Made by a program: the position numbers and the translations under genes | DNA from: Acanthochromis polyacanthus | Lineage: Eukaryota > Chordata > Actinopteri > Pomacentridae | Direction of reading: 5' to 3' | NCBI RefSeq assembly: GCF_021347895.1 | Contig: NC_067121.1 | Location: forward strand, 37,497,974 to 37,561,973 | DNA: 64,000 bases | Notes under the pieces: model-generated | What the model was told of the DNA's origin: nothing | Databases searched by the model: none | Seen by the model: the letters and a program-made list of their open reading frames with translations, nothing else | In this document: positions 23,001-33,870 of the stretch, in pieces | Layout of the letters: each line of letters starts with the position of its first letter | Numbering within the stretch: the first letter of the stretch is position 1

Positions 23001-26000
23001 TCTGCAGTATTATCAGTAACAATAGTTAGTTGAGCCGTCTATTGTCTGAAAGGGTCAACAGTAGAATTATAGGGTTTTTTTTCCCCATTGTTCCTCTTTA
23101 TAATTACGACTAATTTCCATCTCGAGTCCCAAAGGCAGCTCAAAAATAAAGAAATTACAAATAACATAATATCGTAAATTAAAAAAGACATACAAAAAAA
23201 GAACAAGTGAAAACATGTAGTGCACAAAACAGACAAAAGCTGGAAGACCAAAGCAAGCTACCAAGCGGTAATTAATAAACATTTACACGTGATTATATTG
23301 CAAATATCTCTTTCATTCTATTGCACATTGTTATACTACACTTATCCCTCTGCCGCTATAACATAAGATTCCACTGCATACATCCTTCTGATACTACTGC
23401 TCAAGATAACTCTGCACATTTCTCTGAATCCCTGTTGCACATATCCCATAACCACCATCGCTCATGATCCTTAAACACCGTAACACATGATTCTGTTGCA
23501 CAAAGCCGACGTCTACACATTCAAAACAAATCACACAAAGTCCTCAAGAACAAGCGCCAAGAACGGGCAAACAAATTTCTGATTTTCCAAAACCCAGCTG
23601 CCGACACCGCCAACATCGTATCCGGAAGTCCGACTTTTCAGTCACAGATCTGAGGGTTTAAAAACGAGACGTCGCTCCAGAATTCATCATAAAAGAACTC
23701 CTCCACACACAGCATCCCTCACACATGTTTATAGTGACTTGGACAATCAGATCTCTATTCTTGAGACTGAACTTGAGTTGAAAAAGATACGACATCATTC
23801 AACACTGTGAGAAAAAAATAAAGGATGAACTTAAACGGCCCGTCGCTGAAAAAACTCACACATTACAGCAGCTCATGACACAAACAGAAAGAGGAAAGTA
23901 ACGAGTACAGATATAAATACAGCAAATAAAGCACACTATATACACTTTACACATAAACAGATGTGACAACATGGATAACTGTGCGCATACATGTAAGACG
24001 ATAATCAATGAACAGCAGCAGCAGTAGTAATGTAAGTGTCCTCTTACCCTGCCTCTGGCCTTTTCCCGTAGGTGGCATAGTTTAGTTTAAACTTCCGGGG
24101 CTGCACAGGGAGAGAGGAAACACACACACTGAGCCAACGTGACACACCAAAGACGTGTAGTATAGCACTGATATTGCTGGAAATAGAGAGTGGAGTTATT
24201 ATGGTTGTTGTTATTTGGGTTTACATACCTCCACCACTCAGACCGGCCTTTAGCCCATTCCTCAGTTAGTTCCTACCAGAGACTCTATTCACCAGCTTCA
24301 AACAAAGTACATTCATGTACAAGCAGCCTCTTAGCCACCTTCAGCAGCAGATACAGGCTGGTGAACAGGGGAGCCCAGCAGCTTGGCCGGCTCACACCGC
24401 CAGAAGCAGCTCAAGTCGAAGAGCAAGCGGCTAAAGCTCACGACTTCACACACCGTTTCAGAGTGAAATGTTAAAGTTTACAGGATTTGGTTGGTTTCAC
24501 ATTACCAGACCTTAAAGCAGACTTGCCGTCACTGAACTGAACATATTAACAAATATATTTAAGGATAAAAGCAACAATAATTTAGCTTTTTTTCCCTTCT
24601 AATTAATCACATAAGTAACCAGGAAAGAGGGTTAGTTATGGAGTAGTGAGAGCGGCAAATTACAAAAAATATATATTTATAAAAGAAAAAACCAAATAAA
24701 AGTGGAAATATAAAGACAAACAGATAAAATAAAAAAAAATACTGTCACAATATGAAGAAATATTAATCAAAAAATGAATCCCTAAAAGGAAAGGCTAATA
24801 AAAGTAGAAATATAAGAACAAATAAAAATATAAAACAAGAAGAAGATATGTGTTTGTAAATAAAAATTTAGGAAAAAAAATAATGTGGCTATATAAAGAA
24901 ATATTAATCAAAAAATTAATACATAAAGCAAAAGGCTAGCAAAAGCAGAAATATAAAGACAAACAGATAAAGTAAAAATAAATAATGTCACGATATGAAG
25001 AAATATTAACCAAAAAATGAATCCCTAAAAGGAAAAGCTAATAAAAGTAGAAATATAAGAACAAATAAAAAATATAAAACAAGAAGAAAACATGTGTTTG
25101 TAAATAAAAATTTAGGAAAAAAATAATGTGGCTATATAAAGAAATATTAATCAAAAAATTAATACATAAAGCAAAAGGCGAGCAAAAGCAGAAATATAAA
25201 GACAAATAAAAAATATTAAAAAATGAGAAGATGTGTTTAAAAATAAAGTAAAAAATAATAAAGTGCATCTTAAGTGCATCCTATTTTTTTAAATTATTTT
25301 ATTTTTATTTCTACTTTTATTAGCCTTTTCATTTATGGAATAATTTTTGATTAATATTGTTTTATATTGTCACATTATTTTTATTTTATCTATAAGTACA
25401 GTCCTTCTGTTTTTTATTATTTTATTTATTTGTCTTTACATTTCTACTTACATAGGCATTTTTTAATGGATTCATTTTGTAAATAACATTGCTTTATACA
25501 GCAACATTATTTATTTTTCTTTTATTTAATCTTCTTTATATTTCCACTTTTATAGATTTATTTTTGGTAATTTGGCGCTCTCACTACTCCATATTAATGA
25601 CGGCACTCAAGCAAATCAAAAAGATCTGGCACATTTAACCAATATCCCAACACATAACTGGTGTGTTTACAGAGAAAAATAATTTACAGGCATAAAATAC
25701 TGCTGCGTTTGTGACAGAACAAAGCAGGACCAAGACCAGTTGAGCTCCACTATCCACAGTCAAATCAACAATTAAATACTGCTTGATAACATAAGTCTAC
25801 TGGGAAAAAGAGGAAGGCAGTATTAAATTGTCAATAATATATAAATATTTATGGACAGACACATAATTACATGTATTGCTGTGAGGATTGCAACAAAGAC
25901 GTGAATGAGTATTTTGAGATTACATCATAGAACTGACCGGGTTTGATCCGGGAACCAGTTTTCCGTTTAGTCTTTGGACGCAGCGGTCGACGCTCGCTTC

Positions 26001-27902
26001 GTCTGCCAGCTCCACAAAGCAGTATCCTGCAGAACCACTGGAATGGGAGAGACACGGAGATTCATTTAGGAATGTGGAAAATCAAGATTACAGCAATTAC
26101 TGCACAAAAGTCAGTCTAGAAATTAAAATCCCTGTGGCCTCTTTAATAAGTAATAAACATGATCACTCCCTCATGAAAAGCTGATTAAATAATGACTGAA
26201 TTTGCACGACAACAGCTTGGTAATGAACGCTTGTTATGTCAGCATTTACTGTGATCAAACTGAACACGACTTGGAGGATTTCCAGTCAGTTTCTGAACCT
26301 GTTTGAGGTCATTTCTGTGTCCTACCCTGTTATCCTGTGAGTGATGATCTTGACTCCAAACGGTGATTCTCCCATAGCGCTGAAGGCCTGCTTGATGAAG
26401 TTCTCGTCCATATATGGGTCCAACTACAGACAAATGCAAAGAAGTTTAGTATGCCACACAAACAAACAAATGTTTAGAATATTACATTATGTGCATAAGC
26501 TAAAAATGGGGGGAAAAACATACAAAACACTGATAAAATACTAATAAAACCAGCACTGGTCATTTTAATAGTTACATAAAACATGCAGATTGAAAGTCCT
26601 TTAATACAAATACTTTGGACAAACTGCAGCTCACTGTTTTTAAAAACTTATGCAATAAAGTTTTGTAATGAGATGTCATGAGAATGGCACAAGACAGAAA
26701 AGAAAATAAGTTGCTTTAGCTGCTCTGTGCTTTTTCATCTTGTTGAGTTTTTAAAAAAATAGACATAAGCCCTTTTCAGATTTTATTTTTACTACATTGG
26801 GAGTTTCCAGATTAACTCCACAGGTTTGTAGCACAATGTCTATACCTTTGTTTACATTTATTATTGGGCTGCATCATTGGAAAATCTATAAAATGGCTGA
26901 TATATTATATAAACTGAATTAGTTGGAGCCACACCTCATGTTTATGAGTGGCAACCTGAAACATGGTCAGCAGCTATCAATGACATGACAGAGGTTACAC
27001 GTCTTACAGCAAGCCAGCATTAATTTACTCTCACTACTTTTTTAAAAAAATTCTGTAATGTTAATTGAGGGTTACATTCACAACTATATCCATAGCTACA
27101 AAGCTAGCCCAGAGTAATAAACACAATAACTCACTAAGTTAGCTAACTACAGACTACGTGCAGCCACAAGCAGCTCCAGAAAAACGTTTTTTTTTCCTCG
27201 AATCAAACATTCCCTAAAAAAAACGCTTTCATTTGGGAATCTTCATTTCGTCTCTGATGTTATTTTATACAAATTGCATTTCAAACAAGACGACATGGTC
27301 ATCAATATCCCCCGCCACATGTGATGTCTATGAGTCCAAAATAGTGATCAAGGGCCATAACTCTGTTAAATATTATCGCACAGGTCTCATTTTCGAACTT
27401 GATCAAGGTGTCCATGGTGTGAAGCTACACACTAAATTTCATAATTCTAGCTGTAATAGTTTCCGAGAAAAGCTGTCCCATTCATGTCGGACGGACGCAC
27501 GGAAGCACGGACGGACGGAGGCCAAACCTATATCCCCCTTTTCCACTTCGTGGAGACGGGGGATAATAACTCCAGTACGTTAGAATCTTATCGGTTAGCA
27601 GCTGTAAAGTTAGTTAGCTACGGCTTGCTACGCCGCAATTTGAGAGAATAATGTGGACATAAGAGGCGTTTTGGTGGCTTATTTTTCCATCAATATTAAT
27701 ATACGGTTTTACTAGAATGTTTAACGTCGAGTTGCTTTAACTAAACATTTTGGAACAGAGTTTAGTCTAACCTTTAACGGCAGGGTCACATATTCGGGCT
27801 AACTAGCCTAGCAACCAGCCCGTTAAACGAAAGCTAACAGAGCGACAGAAACTGAGTCAGACTTACGTCACCCATCCACAGGCTGGTCTGTCTATTGAAC
27901 AT
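20049..27902 (-). CDS. trnau1ap: tRNA selenocysteine 1-associated protein 1 (SECp43)
   Basis: RNA-binding protein that associates with selenocysteine tRNA and supports selenoprotein synthesis. Nine coding exons keep phase throughout: 27867-27902, 26326-26423, 25938-26037, 24048-24100, 22683-22811, 22115-22231, 21393-21696, 20384-20429, 20049-20185 (stop TGA 20049-20051), about 339 residues. RRM1 has RNP2 LWMGDL (residues 8-13) and RNP1 AGYCFVEL (48-55). RRM2 has VFVGDL (101-106) and RGYGFVKF (139-146). Residues about 178-279 form a Tyr/Gly/Ser/Pro-rich tail with [11 protein letters not shown] repeats. The end carries the family signature [15 protein letters not shown]. Human SECp43 is about 287 residues; the extra length is in the low-complexity exon 7. 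The start [12 protein letters not shown] fits the family and is followed by a gtaag donor. Introns hold a fold-back repeat and a dispersed repeat. Fish carry two copies; which one this is was not determined. Confidence 0.97.
24638..25592. mobile_element. Fold-back element with internal tandem repeats, trnau1ap intron 3
   Basis: The left end ATGGAGTAGTGAGAGCGGCA and the right end are inverted copies, and the similarity extends inward through A-rich arms. The left half contains two copies of a unit of about 242 bp (about 24700-24943 and 24944-25185) plus part of a third. Each unit itself is built of two related halves. The right half (about 25280-25592) is the reverse complement of one arm. There is no coding capacity; open frames here are low-complexity artefacts. 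Confidence 0.75.
27309..27568. repeat. Dispersed repeat with GACG-type run
   Basis: Bounded by CCCCGCC at the left and GACGGGGGATAA at the right, with a GGACGGACGCACGGAAG-type run at 27490-27520. A tiny related palindrome (atccccct...gggggat) stands alone near 21849. It lies in intron 1 of trnau1ap. Confidence 0.55.
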
Positions 27903-28315
27903 CTTTAGTCCTGGAGCCCAGACGACACCGTAGAAGAAGTTTTGCTGGTGCTTGGTGGCGAAAATAAAACGGCTAAACTATGCAACGTTAAAGTTATCCA
28001 CGTTCAAGCTGCGCACATCGACCCGTTGTTCCTGTTCCGTCTCGAAAGGCTGAGACGTCATTTCCGTTTCAAAATAAGTCTCAAAGAGAAACACGAATAA
28101 TAAGCATACAGTCTATGATAATAAGACACATTTTGGAGATTTTATTTATCCAGTGCTTATAAAATACTCTTTTAATCAAGTGGCAACTTGTGGAGCTGAA
28201 AAAAATGCGTGAATGTAAAAGTGGCAGAAAAAAAACTGCAGCAGACGTGAGGATGCTTCCAACGACTTCTATGTTAAAATGATATTATTAATACCGAAAG
28301 AAATTCTAAAAAGCC

Positions 28316-28387
28316 TAGCAGAGGATGGTTTCGATCCATCGACCTCTGGGTTATGGGCCCAGCACGCTTCCGCTGCGCCACTCTGCT
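28316..28387 (-). tRNA. Initiator tRNA-Met (CAT)
   Basis: A full 72-base cloverleaf: acceptor AGCAGAG pairing with CTCTGCT, D-arm GTGGCGCAGCGGAAGC, anticodon loop with CAT between GGG/CCC pairs typical of initiator tRNA, and T-arm GGATCGAAACC. The three G-C pairs in the anticodon stem and the AGCAGAG start identify the initiator form. It sits just upstream of the trnau1ap start on the same strand. Confidence 0.96.
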
Positions 28388-28930
28388 GGCGACGTTGTTT
28401 CTTGCTGATAGGAAAATAAACAAAGGCGCGACATAGAGTTCCTGGTCTGACGGTGAACCTTATTTCTGAGCGTTTTTAAGACAGCTCCATCGAGCTGACA
28501 TACTCAGCTTCATCTTCCTCTGGGTAACTATTGGTTTGAACATCAAGTTTCATGCTGGGTTTTCTATAACGTGATTGTGCTTCACTTCTTGCTGGGATAC
28601 ATCACTTTGTTTATTTATACGGAACAATTAGAGGATGGTGCATTCTTATACTGAATAAATATTTAAGATTTTTTGTTTTCACTGTGATAATTCAGTGAAA
28701 GACACATCTCTGCCAATATAAGGATGCTGTGACAACATTTTGACAGATTAATTATATATCATAACATTAGTAATATTATATTACAGTCCTGCATATTGAA
28801 CAGGTTCGGTAATAACTTTTTTTTCTATCAGACAGTTTGTTATTATTAGGGTTTAACCTATACCTATACAGTCTATGGGATAACTGGCTAATTTCATTTT
28901 TTTTTAAGGATGACCAAATTCTTAAATGTT

Positions 28931-29002
28931 AGGTCCCACCGAGATTTGAACTCGGATCGCTGGATTCAGAGTCCAGAGTGCTAACCATTACACCATGGAA
29001 CC
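28931..29002 (-). tRNA. tRNA-Gln (CTG)
   Basis: A 72-base cloverleaf starting GGTTCCATGGTGTAATGG, with anticodon loop CTCTGAA (anticodon CTG) and B box GAGTTCAAATCTC. Acceptor arms GGTTCCA and TGGGACC pair with one G-T. A truncated second copy lies at 29802. Confidence 0.95.
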
Positions 29003-29099
29003 AGTTACTAGAAGGAGCCCCTGTTGTGTTCAAGGACAAGTAGTAAGAATTGGAAATACCATAGTAACTGCGTTGTTTTTTATTTGAAGGATGCAACAG

Positions 29100-29700
29100 G
29101 AATATTAAAGCTGCAAGTAGCGTTGGATGGGTCCTTGCATGTCCACCAGGTAGTGCTGAGTATATGTCATCCTATGAATGTGATGATGGCTGAACTCTGA
29201 TCACACATGTAAAAATTTTAGGCAGACTGGAGCATGTTCAAACTAGTTATAGAGCTTTTCCTGTCCATCCACCAGGTGGTTCTGCAACCGAATGTATAAA
29301 TGTCAAAATCCAGTCCACCAAAACCAGCAATCTCCAAGGAACCTTTAGGGAATCTTCAAGGGGCATTCAGAGAAGGTTCCCTAAGTGTTCAACAAACAGT
29401 AATATTAAGGGAACATTATTTTAAGGTTACTGTTTGCTGGTTTCCTGATCAAACCAACAGTAATCTCCAGGGAACCTTCAGGGAACATTAGAGAATGTTT
29501 CCAGGGAGCATTAGAGAACAAACTGGATGTTTTCCGGAGATTAAAAAGTTCAGCCAACAGTCGCTTTCAGGAAATGTTTGCTGAAGGTTACTGTATGCGG
29601 GATCCCTGATCAAACAACTGGACACCTTCAGGGAACATTAAACAAATCAGAAATGTTCCCTGAAGGCTACTGTTAACTGCAACAAGTGTTGGGACCAAGT
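29100..29700. repeat. Repeat block with recurring GGGAAC and CTGGTTCCCTGA-type words
   Basis: The first part (about 29105-29290, 'aagctgcaagtagcgttgg') resembles a common teleost interspersed repeat. From about 29300 to 29690, words such as 'agggaacatta', 'ggaaccttcagg' and 'aaggttactgt' recur in both orientations, forming a degenerate tandem and inverted array. The short open frame 29300-29491 is part of this array. Confidence 0.5.
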
Positions 29701-29801
29701 GCTGTAATATATAGTATTTTTTTCAGATTCTAGTGTTGAGAGGTGGAAGCTGAGACATTAATCAAACACACGAAGTTTACCTAAAAGCTTCTCTAAAAGT
29801 C

Positions 29802-29854
29802 AGGTCCCACCAAGATTTGAACTCAGATCACTGGATTCAGAGTCCAGAGTGTTA
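29802..29854 (-). pseudogene. Truncated tRNA-Gln
   Basis: Fifty-three bases match the 3' two thirds of the tRNA-Gln at 28931-29002, with a few substitutions. The match stops exactly at the TTA that borders the transposon starting at 29855. The missing 5' part of the tRNA was not found on the far side of the transposon, so a later deletion, or loss before insertion, must have occurred. Confidence 0.85.
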
Positions 29855-30903
29855 GAGCAAAGTAAGCCCAAGCCAGCCAATCAGCGCACGACCTCATGTT
29901 CCGTTGGGCCAATCACGTCCCGAGCCTGTGGGCTTACTTTTGATCAATCACGTTCCATCTCCCGGATCCTTTTTAAACTCTCGGAGGAAAATGATAAACA
30001 GTCATCCACAGCTGTCAGGACTATCTTTTAGCAAGCGGGAAGCTTAAACATATTCTCTTTTCAACAGCTAAATGTGTCTTAGACAGTAACTGTATCCTGT
30101 TGTTGTTAGCGTGACATGTTTATTGTGAAAAACAGCACTTTGGTAATGCCGAGTGTCACGTTGATGCTTCAGTAAACTTGTTTATTAGAAATATTGGGTA
30201 CACAACAAAGACAGCACATAATACCGACTTTTCTGTGATGTACATCTCCCTTTCACTAGTTGGTTCAGAGTATAGCGCTCGGGGAGTAGCTAACGTAGAA
30301 TGATCTCGTCATAATAATGCTTATTGTTATCGTAAATTAATATGGCGACTCTTGCCATCATAATCACGTAATAATACTTCTACAAAAATGTGTGCTCTGT
30401 GGAGGTTCTGGCCAGCTGAATATATTACGTTTTATATCCGTTTTATGATCGTAATTTTATGAAATATCATAAATGCCTGCCTAAAACCTCTTATTCATTG
30501 TGTGCACCCCAGTATAATTATGGGATCGCCTGCCATAAAATGACGATTTGTACGTGGTATTACACCAACAAGAGTATACCAACAAGTGTTATTGTTTTAA
30601 CAATTAACAAAGTTATCACTGTATTTTTTTAATACAAAATAAATGTACGTCACGCTTAATTTAAATCAACGTGGTTGCGTTTGGGTGGGCGGGCTGGCTG
30701 CTGTCACGACAGTGCGGGTAGTACAACAAGACTAAAAATGATAAGATTGTACAGTATTTCATGACAATTAATACCACTAATTTACTACAATTACTTAGTA
30801 CTGTCCCAGGGGAGCAGTGAATTGCCCATTTGTAAGTTCTTTGAATGCTGAGTGAAAAACGTGATATAAATCCAATGTTATGATTATTTTATAATTTAAA
30901 AGA

Positions 30904-31389
30904 ATGTCTATAAATATAACTATCTGTTTATGGCTGTTTCCTCTCAGATTATGTATGCATACACAGTGCACCGCAAAACTCCTCAGGGGCGACTCCTCAT
31001 GGGGCCAACTGAAGAGGCAAACCGGAGAGAGACCATGGTGGGTGGCAGGGAGGGCCAGGAGCAAGGAGGAGGTTCTGGCCGAGGCCACTGCCTTCGTGAG
31101 GCAAAACGGAGGGGATCCCGGTGACCAGTTCCCGGTTCTGGCTCACTGCAGGATCCAGCTGGGGAAGTACCAGGGCCAGAGGTTCCGGTGGCTGCTTGAG
31201 AATGCGCTGGGTTATGGGGTCTACCTGGTCGGCAGCATTATGGGGGAAGAGGAGAGGAACAACCCGCTGTCGGCCAATAAACACCTGTTCCTCAGGTACA
31301 CCTCCCAGATCAGGGAGATAGGGGAGGCTTTGGAGGTGTACCAGAGAAAACAGGCCATGCTGCAGGAGGCCCAGACTCTGGTTGTCTAA
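30904..31389 (+). CDS. Hypothetical transposon-borne ORF 1 with GKYxGxxFxWLLE domain
   Basis: A plus-strand open frame inside the long-TIR transposon. The N-terminal part (before about 31020) crosses a likely splice acceptor (cctctcag, ending 30949) and may not be coding. From about residue 54, codon structure looks real: a charged helix (SKEEVLAEATAFVRQ), then LGKYQGQRFRWLLENALGYG, then a basic, helical C-terminus. The GKY-G-F-LL-Gly-Tyr pattern recalls the small C-terminal domain of exonuclease X-like proteins. That similarity is from memory and weak. The stop codon overlaps the ATG of the next ORF, in a different frame. Confidence 0.4.
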   Translation: MSINITICLWLFPLRLCMHTQCTAKLLRGDSSWGQLKRQTGERPWWVAGRARSKEEVLAEATAFVRQNGGDPGDQFPVLAHCRIQLGKYQGQRFRWLLENALGYGVYLVGSIMGEEERNNPLSANKHLFLRYTSQIREIGEALEVYQRKQAMLQEAQTLVV

Positions 31390-31664
31390 TGGTGGAGTTT
31401 GGCGACTTCAGGGGCAGGTCCATGAAGGAGGTGTATGAGGACCAAAGCAAGGAAGCCCAGGCTCTCATCACCTACCTGAAAAAGGCAACAGCCAGGCCAA
31501 ACACCAACATGGCCCTCTTCAAAGCATATGTGCTGAAGAGGCAGGCTTCAGCTCCAGCCCCTGTGCCCATCACCATTGCCACTGCACCTGCCCCCACTGC
31601 TGCTGCCACCAGAAGAGAAGAGAAGATTGGGCCCCATAAGCGAGCGCTTGCATTTAGCATTTGA
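31389..31664 (+). CDS. Hypothetical transposon-borne ORF 2 with FGxFRG domain
   Basis: This frame overlaps the end of ORF 1 by one base and is shifted. It encodes VEFGDFRGRSMKEVYEDQS, a pattern parallel to the LGKYQGQRFRWLLE block of ORF 1, then a helical region and an Ala/Pro-rich tail. The two blocks look like two domains of one ancestral protein split by a frameshift. No function is known to me. Confidence 0.35.
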   Translation: MVEFGDFRGRSMKEVYEDQSKEAQALITYLKKATARPNTNMALFKAYVLKRQASAPAPVPITIATAPAPTAAATRREEKIGPHKRALAFSI

Positions 31665-32148
31665 GCTAATCCCCCACACTGAAAAAAGATCCATGACATC
31701 GGAAAGTGACGTATCGAGTCTTTCCTCATCGACTTTGTTGGAGGGGCTGTGTCGTTCTACGTTTCTCTTTAAAACGCCCCTCATTAAAAGAAAGAAACTC
31801 AACGAACAAAACGAGGTAATTTTCTGGTATCTTTCCTTTTCTTTGACAGTAAGCTGAATATCTTTGGCAAAACAAAATGTTTGTCATGGAATCAACTCTG
31901 GTGGCATACTTATTTCTCTTCTGTCATGTCGTTTAGTTAATTTTATTTTAATGGGCTTTTCAGTCCGGCCCGCGAAATAATTTTTTCAATATTAGAATAG
32001 ACGAAATTATAGTAAAGAGCACATTCATTTAGCCTTCTCCTGCAGTACCCGACGTTTCTGTTGTCCCCACTAGATGGCGCGGTTCAGACACAAATGGCCT
32101 TTGTTGGTTCATTTTCTCTTCTACTTTGCAACTGCACTGAGCCCTGAC

Positions 32149-32300
32149 ATAACAGTGAGTGGATCAAAGAAAAGAAAAGTAGACAGTGAGTGTCAAGTGT
32201 TTCAGAAGGAGCGGACTACTAAATATTTTTTCGCTGAAGTCCGTATGTCTTATTTGCAATGAAACCATTGCGGTTCTCCCCCTTTTCATTCCTTAATGCT
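32149..32300 (+). pseudogene. Fragment of hAT-derived (ZBED/GTF2IRD2-like) gene
   Basis: The frame reads KKRKVDSECQVFQKE followed by TKYFFAEVR, the N-terminal pattern of domesticated and active hAT-family proteins. The next expected zinc-finger block (CLICNETIAVL, from about 32246) is present but in another frame, so the copy is broken. It lies inside the long-TIR transposon. Confidence 0.65.
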
Positions 32301-32347
32301 CTTTTGGGGCAGTATAACTCTCGATTTACGCTGACGCAGTGCATCAT

Positions 32348-32420
32348 GGGGGATTAGCTCAGATGGTAGAGCGCTCGCTTAGCATGCGAGAGGTAGCGGG
32401 ATCGATGCCCGCATCCTCCA
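32348..32420 (+). tRNA. tRNA-Ala (AGC)
   Basis: A 73-base cloverleaf with acceptor GGGGGAT against ATCCTCC, including the G3-U70 wobble that marks alanine tRNAs. Anticodon stem CTCGC/GCGAG encloses TTAGCAT (anticodon AGC). A box TAGCTCAGATGG and B box GGATCGATGCC are close to consensus. It sits inside the long-TIR transposon between the hAT fragment and the right terminal repeat. Usually the B box is GGTTCGATCC-like; the small deviations do not break the fold. Confidence 0.93.
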
Positions 32421-33870
32421 AAATGCTTTTCTGTTTTCTTTTTCTAGCATAGCTTGACCCGATATCCTTATGTGATGCTCGAGAAATTCTCCCAGGACCT
32501 TTCTAACTACAAAATTTCACACACCACCCTTTCTAGGATTTACAGAGAATGTTCAGAAAAAGAGAAAAATGATTATCCAGCTAAGAACAAAAAGCGAAGT
32601 CTTAAATAGTTTAGAGCTGCAATGGTTATCTATAGCTCGATGTTTTGTCCATTAAAAAAATACAGTGATAACTTTGTTAATTGGTATACTCTTGTTGGTG
32701 TAATACCACGTACAAATCGTCATTTTATGGCAGGTGATCCCATAATTATACTGGGGTGCACACAATGAATAAGAGGTTTGAGGCGGACATTTATGATATT
32801 TCATGAAATTACGATCATAAAATGGCTCTAAAACGTAGTATATTCAGATGGCCAGAACCTCCACAGAGCACGCATTTTTGTAGAAGTTTTATTACGGGAT
32901 TATGATGGCAAGAGTCGACAGATTACTTTACGATAACAATAAGCATTATTATGAGGAGATCATTATAAATTTACGTTAGCTACTCCCCGAGCGCTATATT
33001 CTGAACCAACTAGTGAAAGGGAGATATACATCACAGAAAAGTCGGTATTATGTGCTGTCTTTGTTGTGTACCCAATATTTCTAATAAACAAGTTCACTGA
33101 AGTACAATAGGGAGCATCAACGTGACACTAGGCATTACCAAAGTGCTGTTTTTCGCAATAAACATGTCACGCTAACAACAACGGGATACAGTTAATGTCT
33201 AAGACACATTTAGCTGTTGAAAAAGAGAATATGTTTAAACTTCCCGCTTGCTAAAAGATAGTCCTGACAGCTGTGGATGACTGTTTATCATTTTCCTCCG
33301 AGAGTTTAAAAAGGATCCGGGAGATGGAACGTGATTGGTCAAAAGTAAGCCCACAGGCTCGGGACGTGATTGGCCCAACGGAACATGAGGTCGTGCGCTG
33401 ATTGGCTGGTTTGGGCTTACTTCGGGCTTACTTTGGTTACTTTGGCTCTTACAGCAGAGTGCAGCAGTAGACGAGGTGTCACGCTGCTTTCACTGGCAGG
33501 CCTGGAAGGTGGGAAATGCCATAACGCAGCTGTTTATTACGGGACATGTACTGTTCAGACATACGCACAGATAAACAAAAGGCACTAGATTAGACTATTC
33601 TTACAAAGAGCATTATTAAAGCTGGAAAATGTTGCTTTTAAAAAAGAGGCAGACGGAATGACAGAGAAAATAATGAGGTCTCTGTATTACTTATTTGCTA
33701 CGAAAATATGTACTGTAAAACAAAACAACAATAACACAAAACATATTTAGACGGAGCTATTTTTTTTTTATCACAGACATGGAATCTTCTTCTTCTTTTA
33801 TTTAATAAATGGGTTGTTAAAGTGGTTTTAACGTTTCCATAGAACTTTAACGGTTACAGCTGGCGACGCT

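Larger units (their letters stand above)
29855..33448. mobile_element. 3.6-kb DNA transposon with ~780-bp terminal inverted repeats
   Basis: The left terminal repeat is about 29855-30634 and the right about 32655-33448, nearly identical in inverted orientation over their length. Outermost bases are GAGCAAAGTAAGCCC on the left and the complement of GAGCCAAAGTAA on the right; the right end has an extra AGTAAGCCC-type duplication. TTA flanks both ends (29852-29854, 33449-33451), a 3-bp duplication as made by PIF/Harbinger transposases. No transposase is visible, so it is probably mobilised in trans. The interior holds two ORFs of unknown function, a hAT-family gene fragment and a tRNA-Ala gene. 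The terminal repeats include CCAATCA words near both ends. Confidence 0.85.

Noticed and set aside
25038..25268. Phe/Tyr-rich minus-strand frame
   Set aside because: Artefact of the A-rich tandem units in the fold-back element.
29855..33448. LTR retrotransposon or endogenous retrovirus
   Set aside because: The arms are inverted rather than direct, and no gag, pol or env pattern is present.
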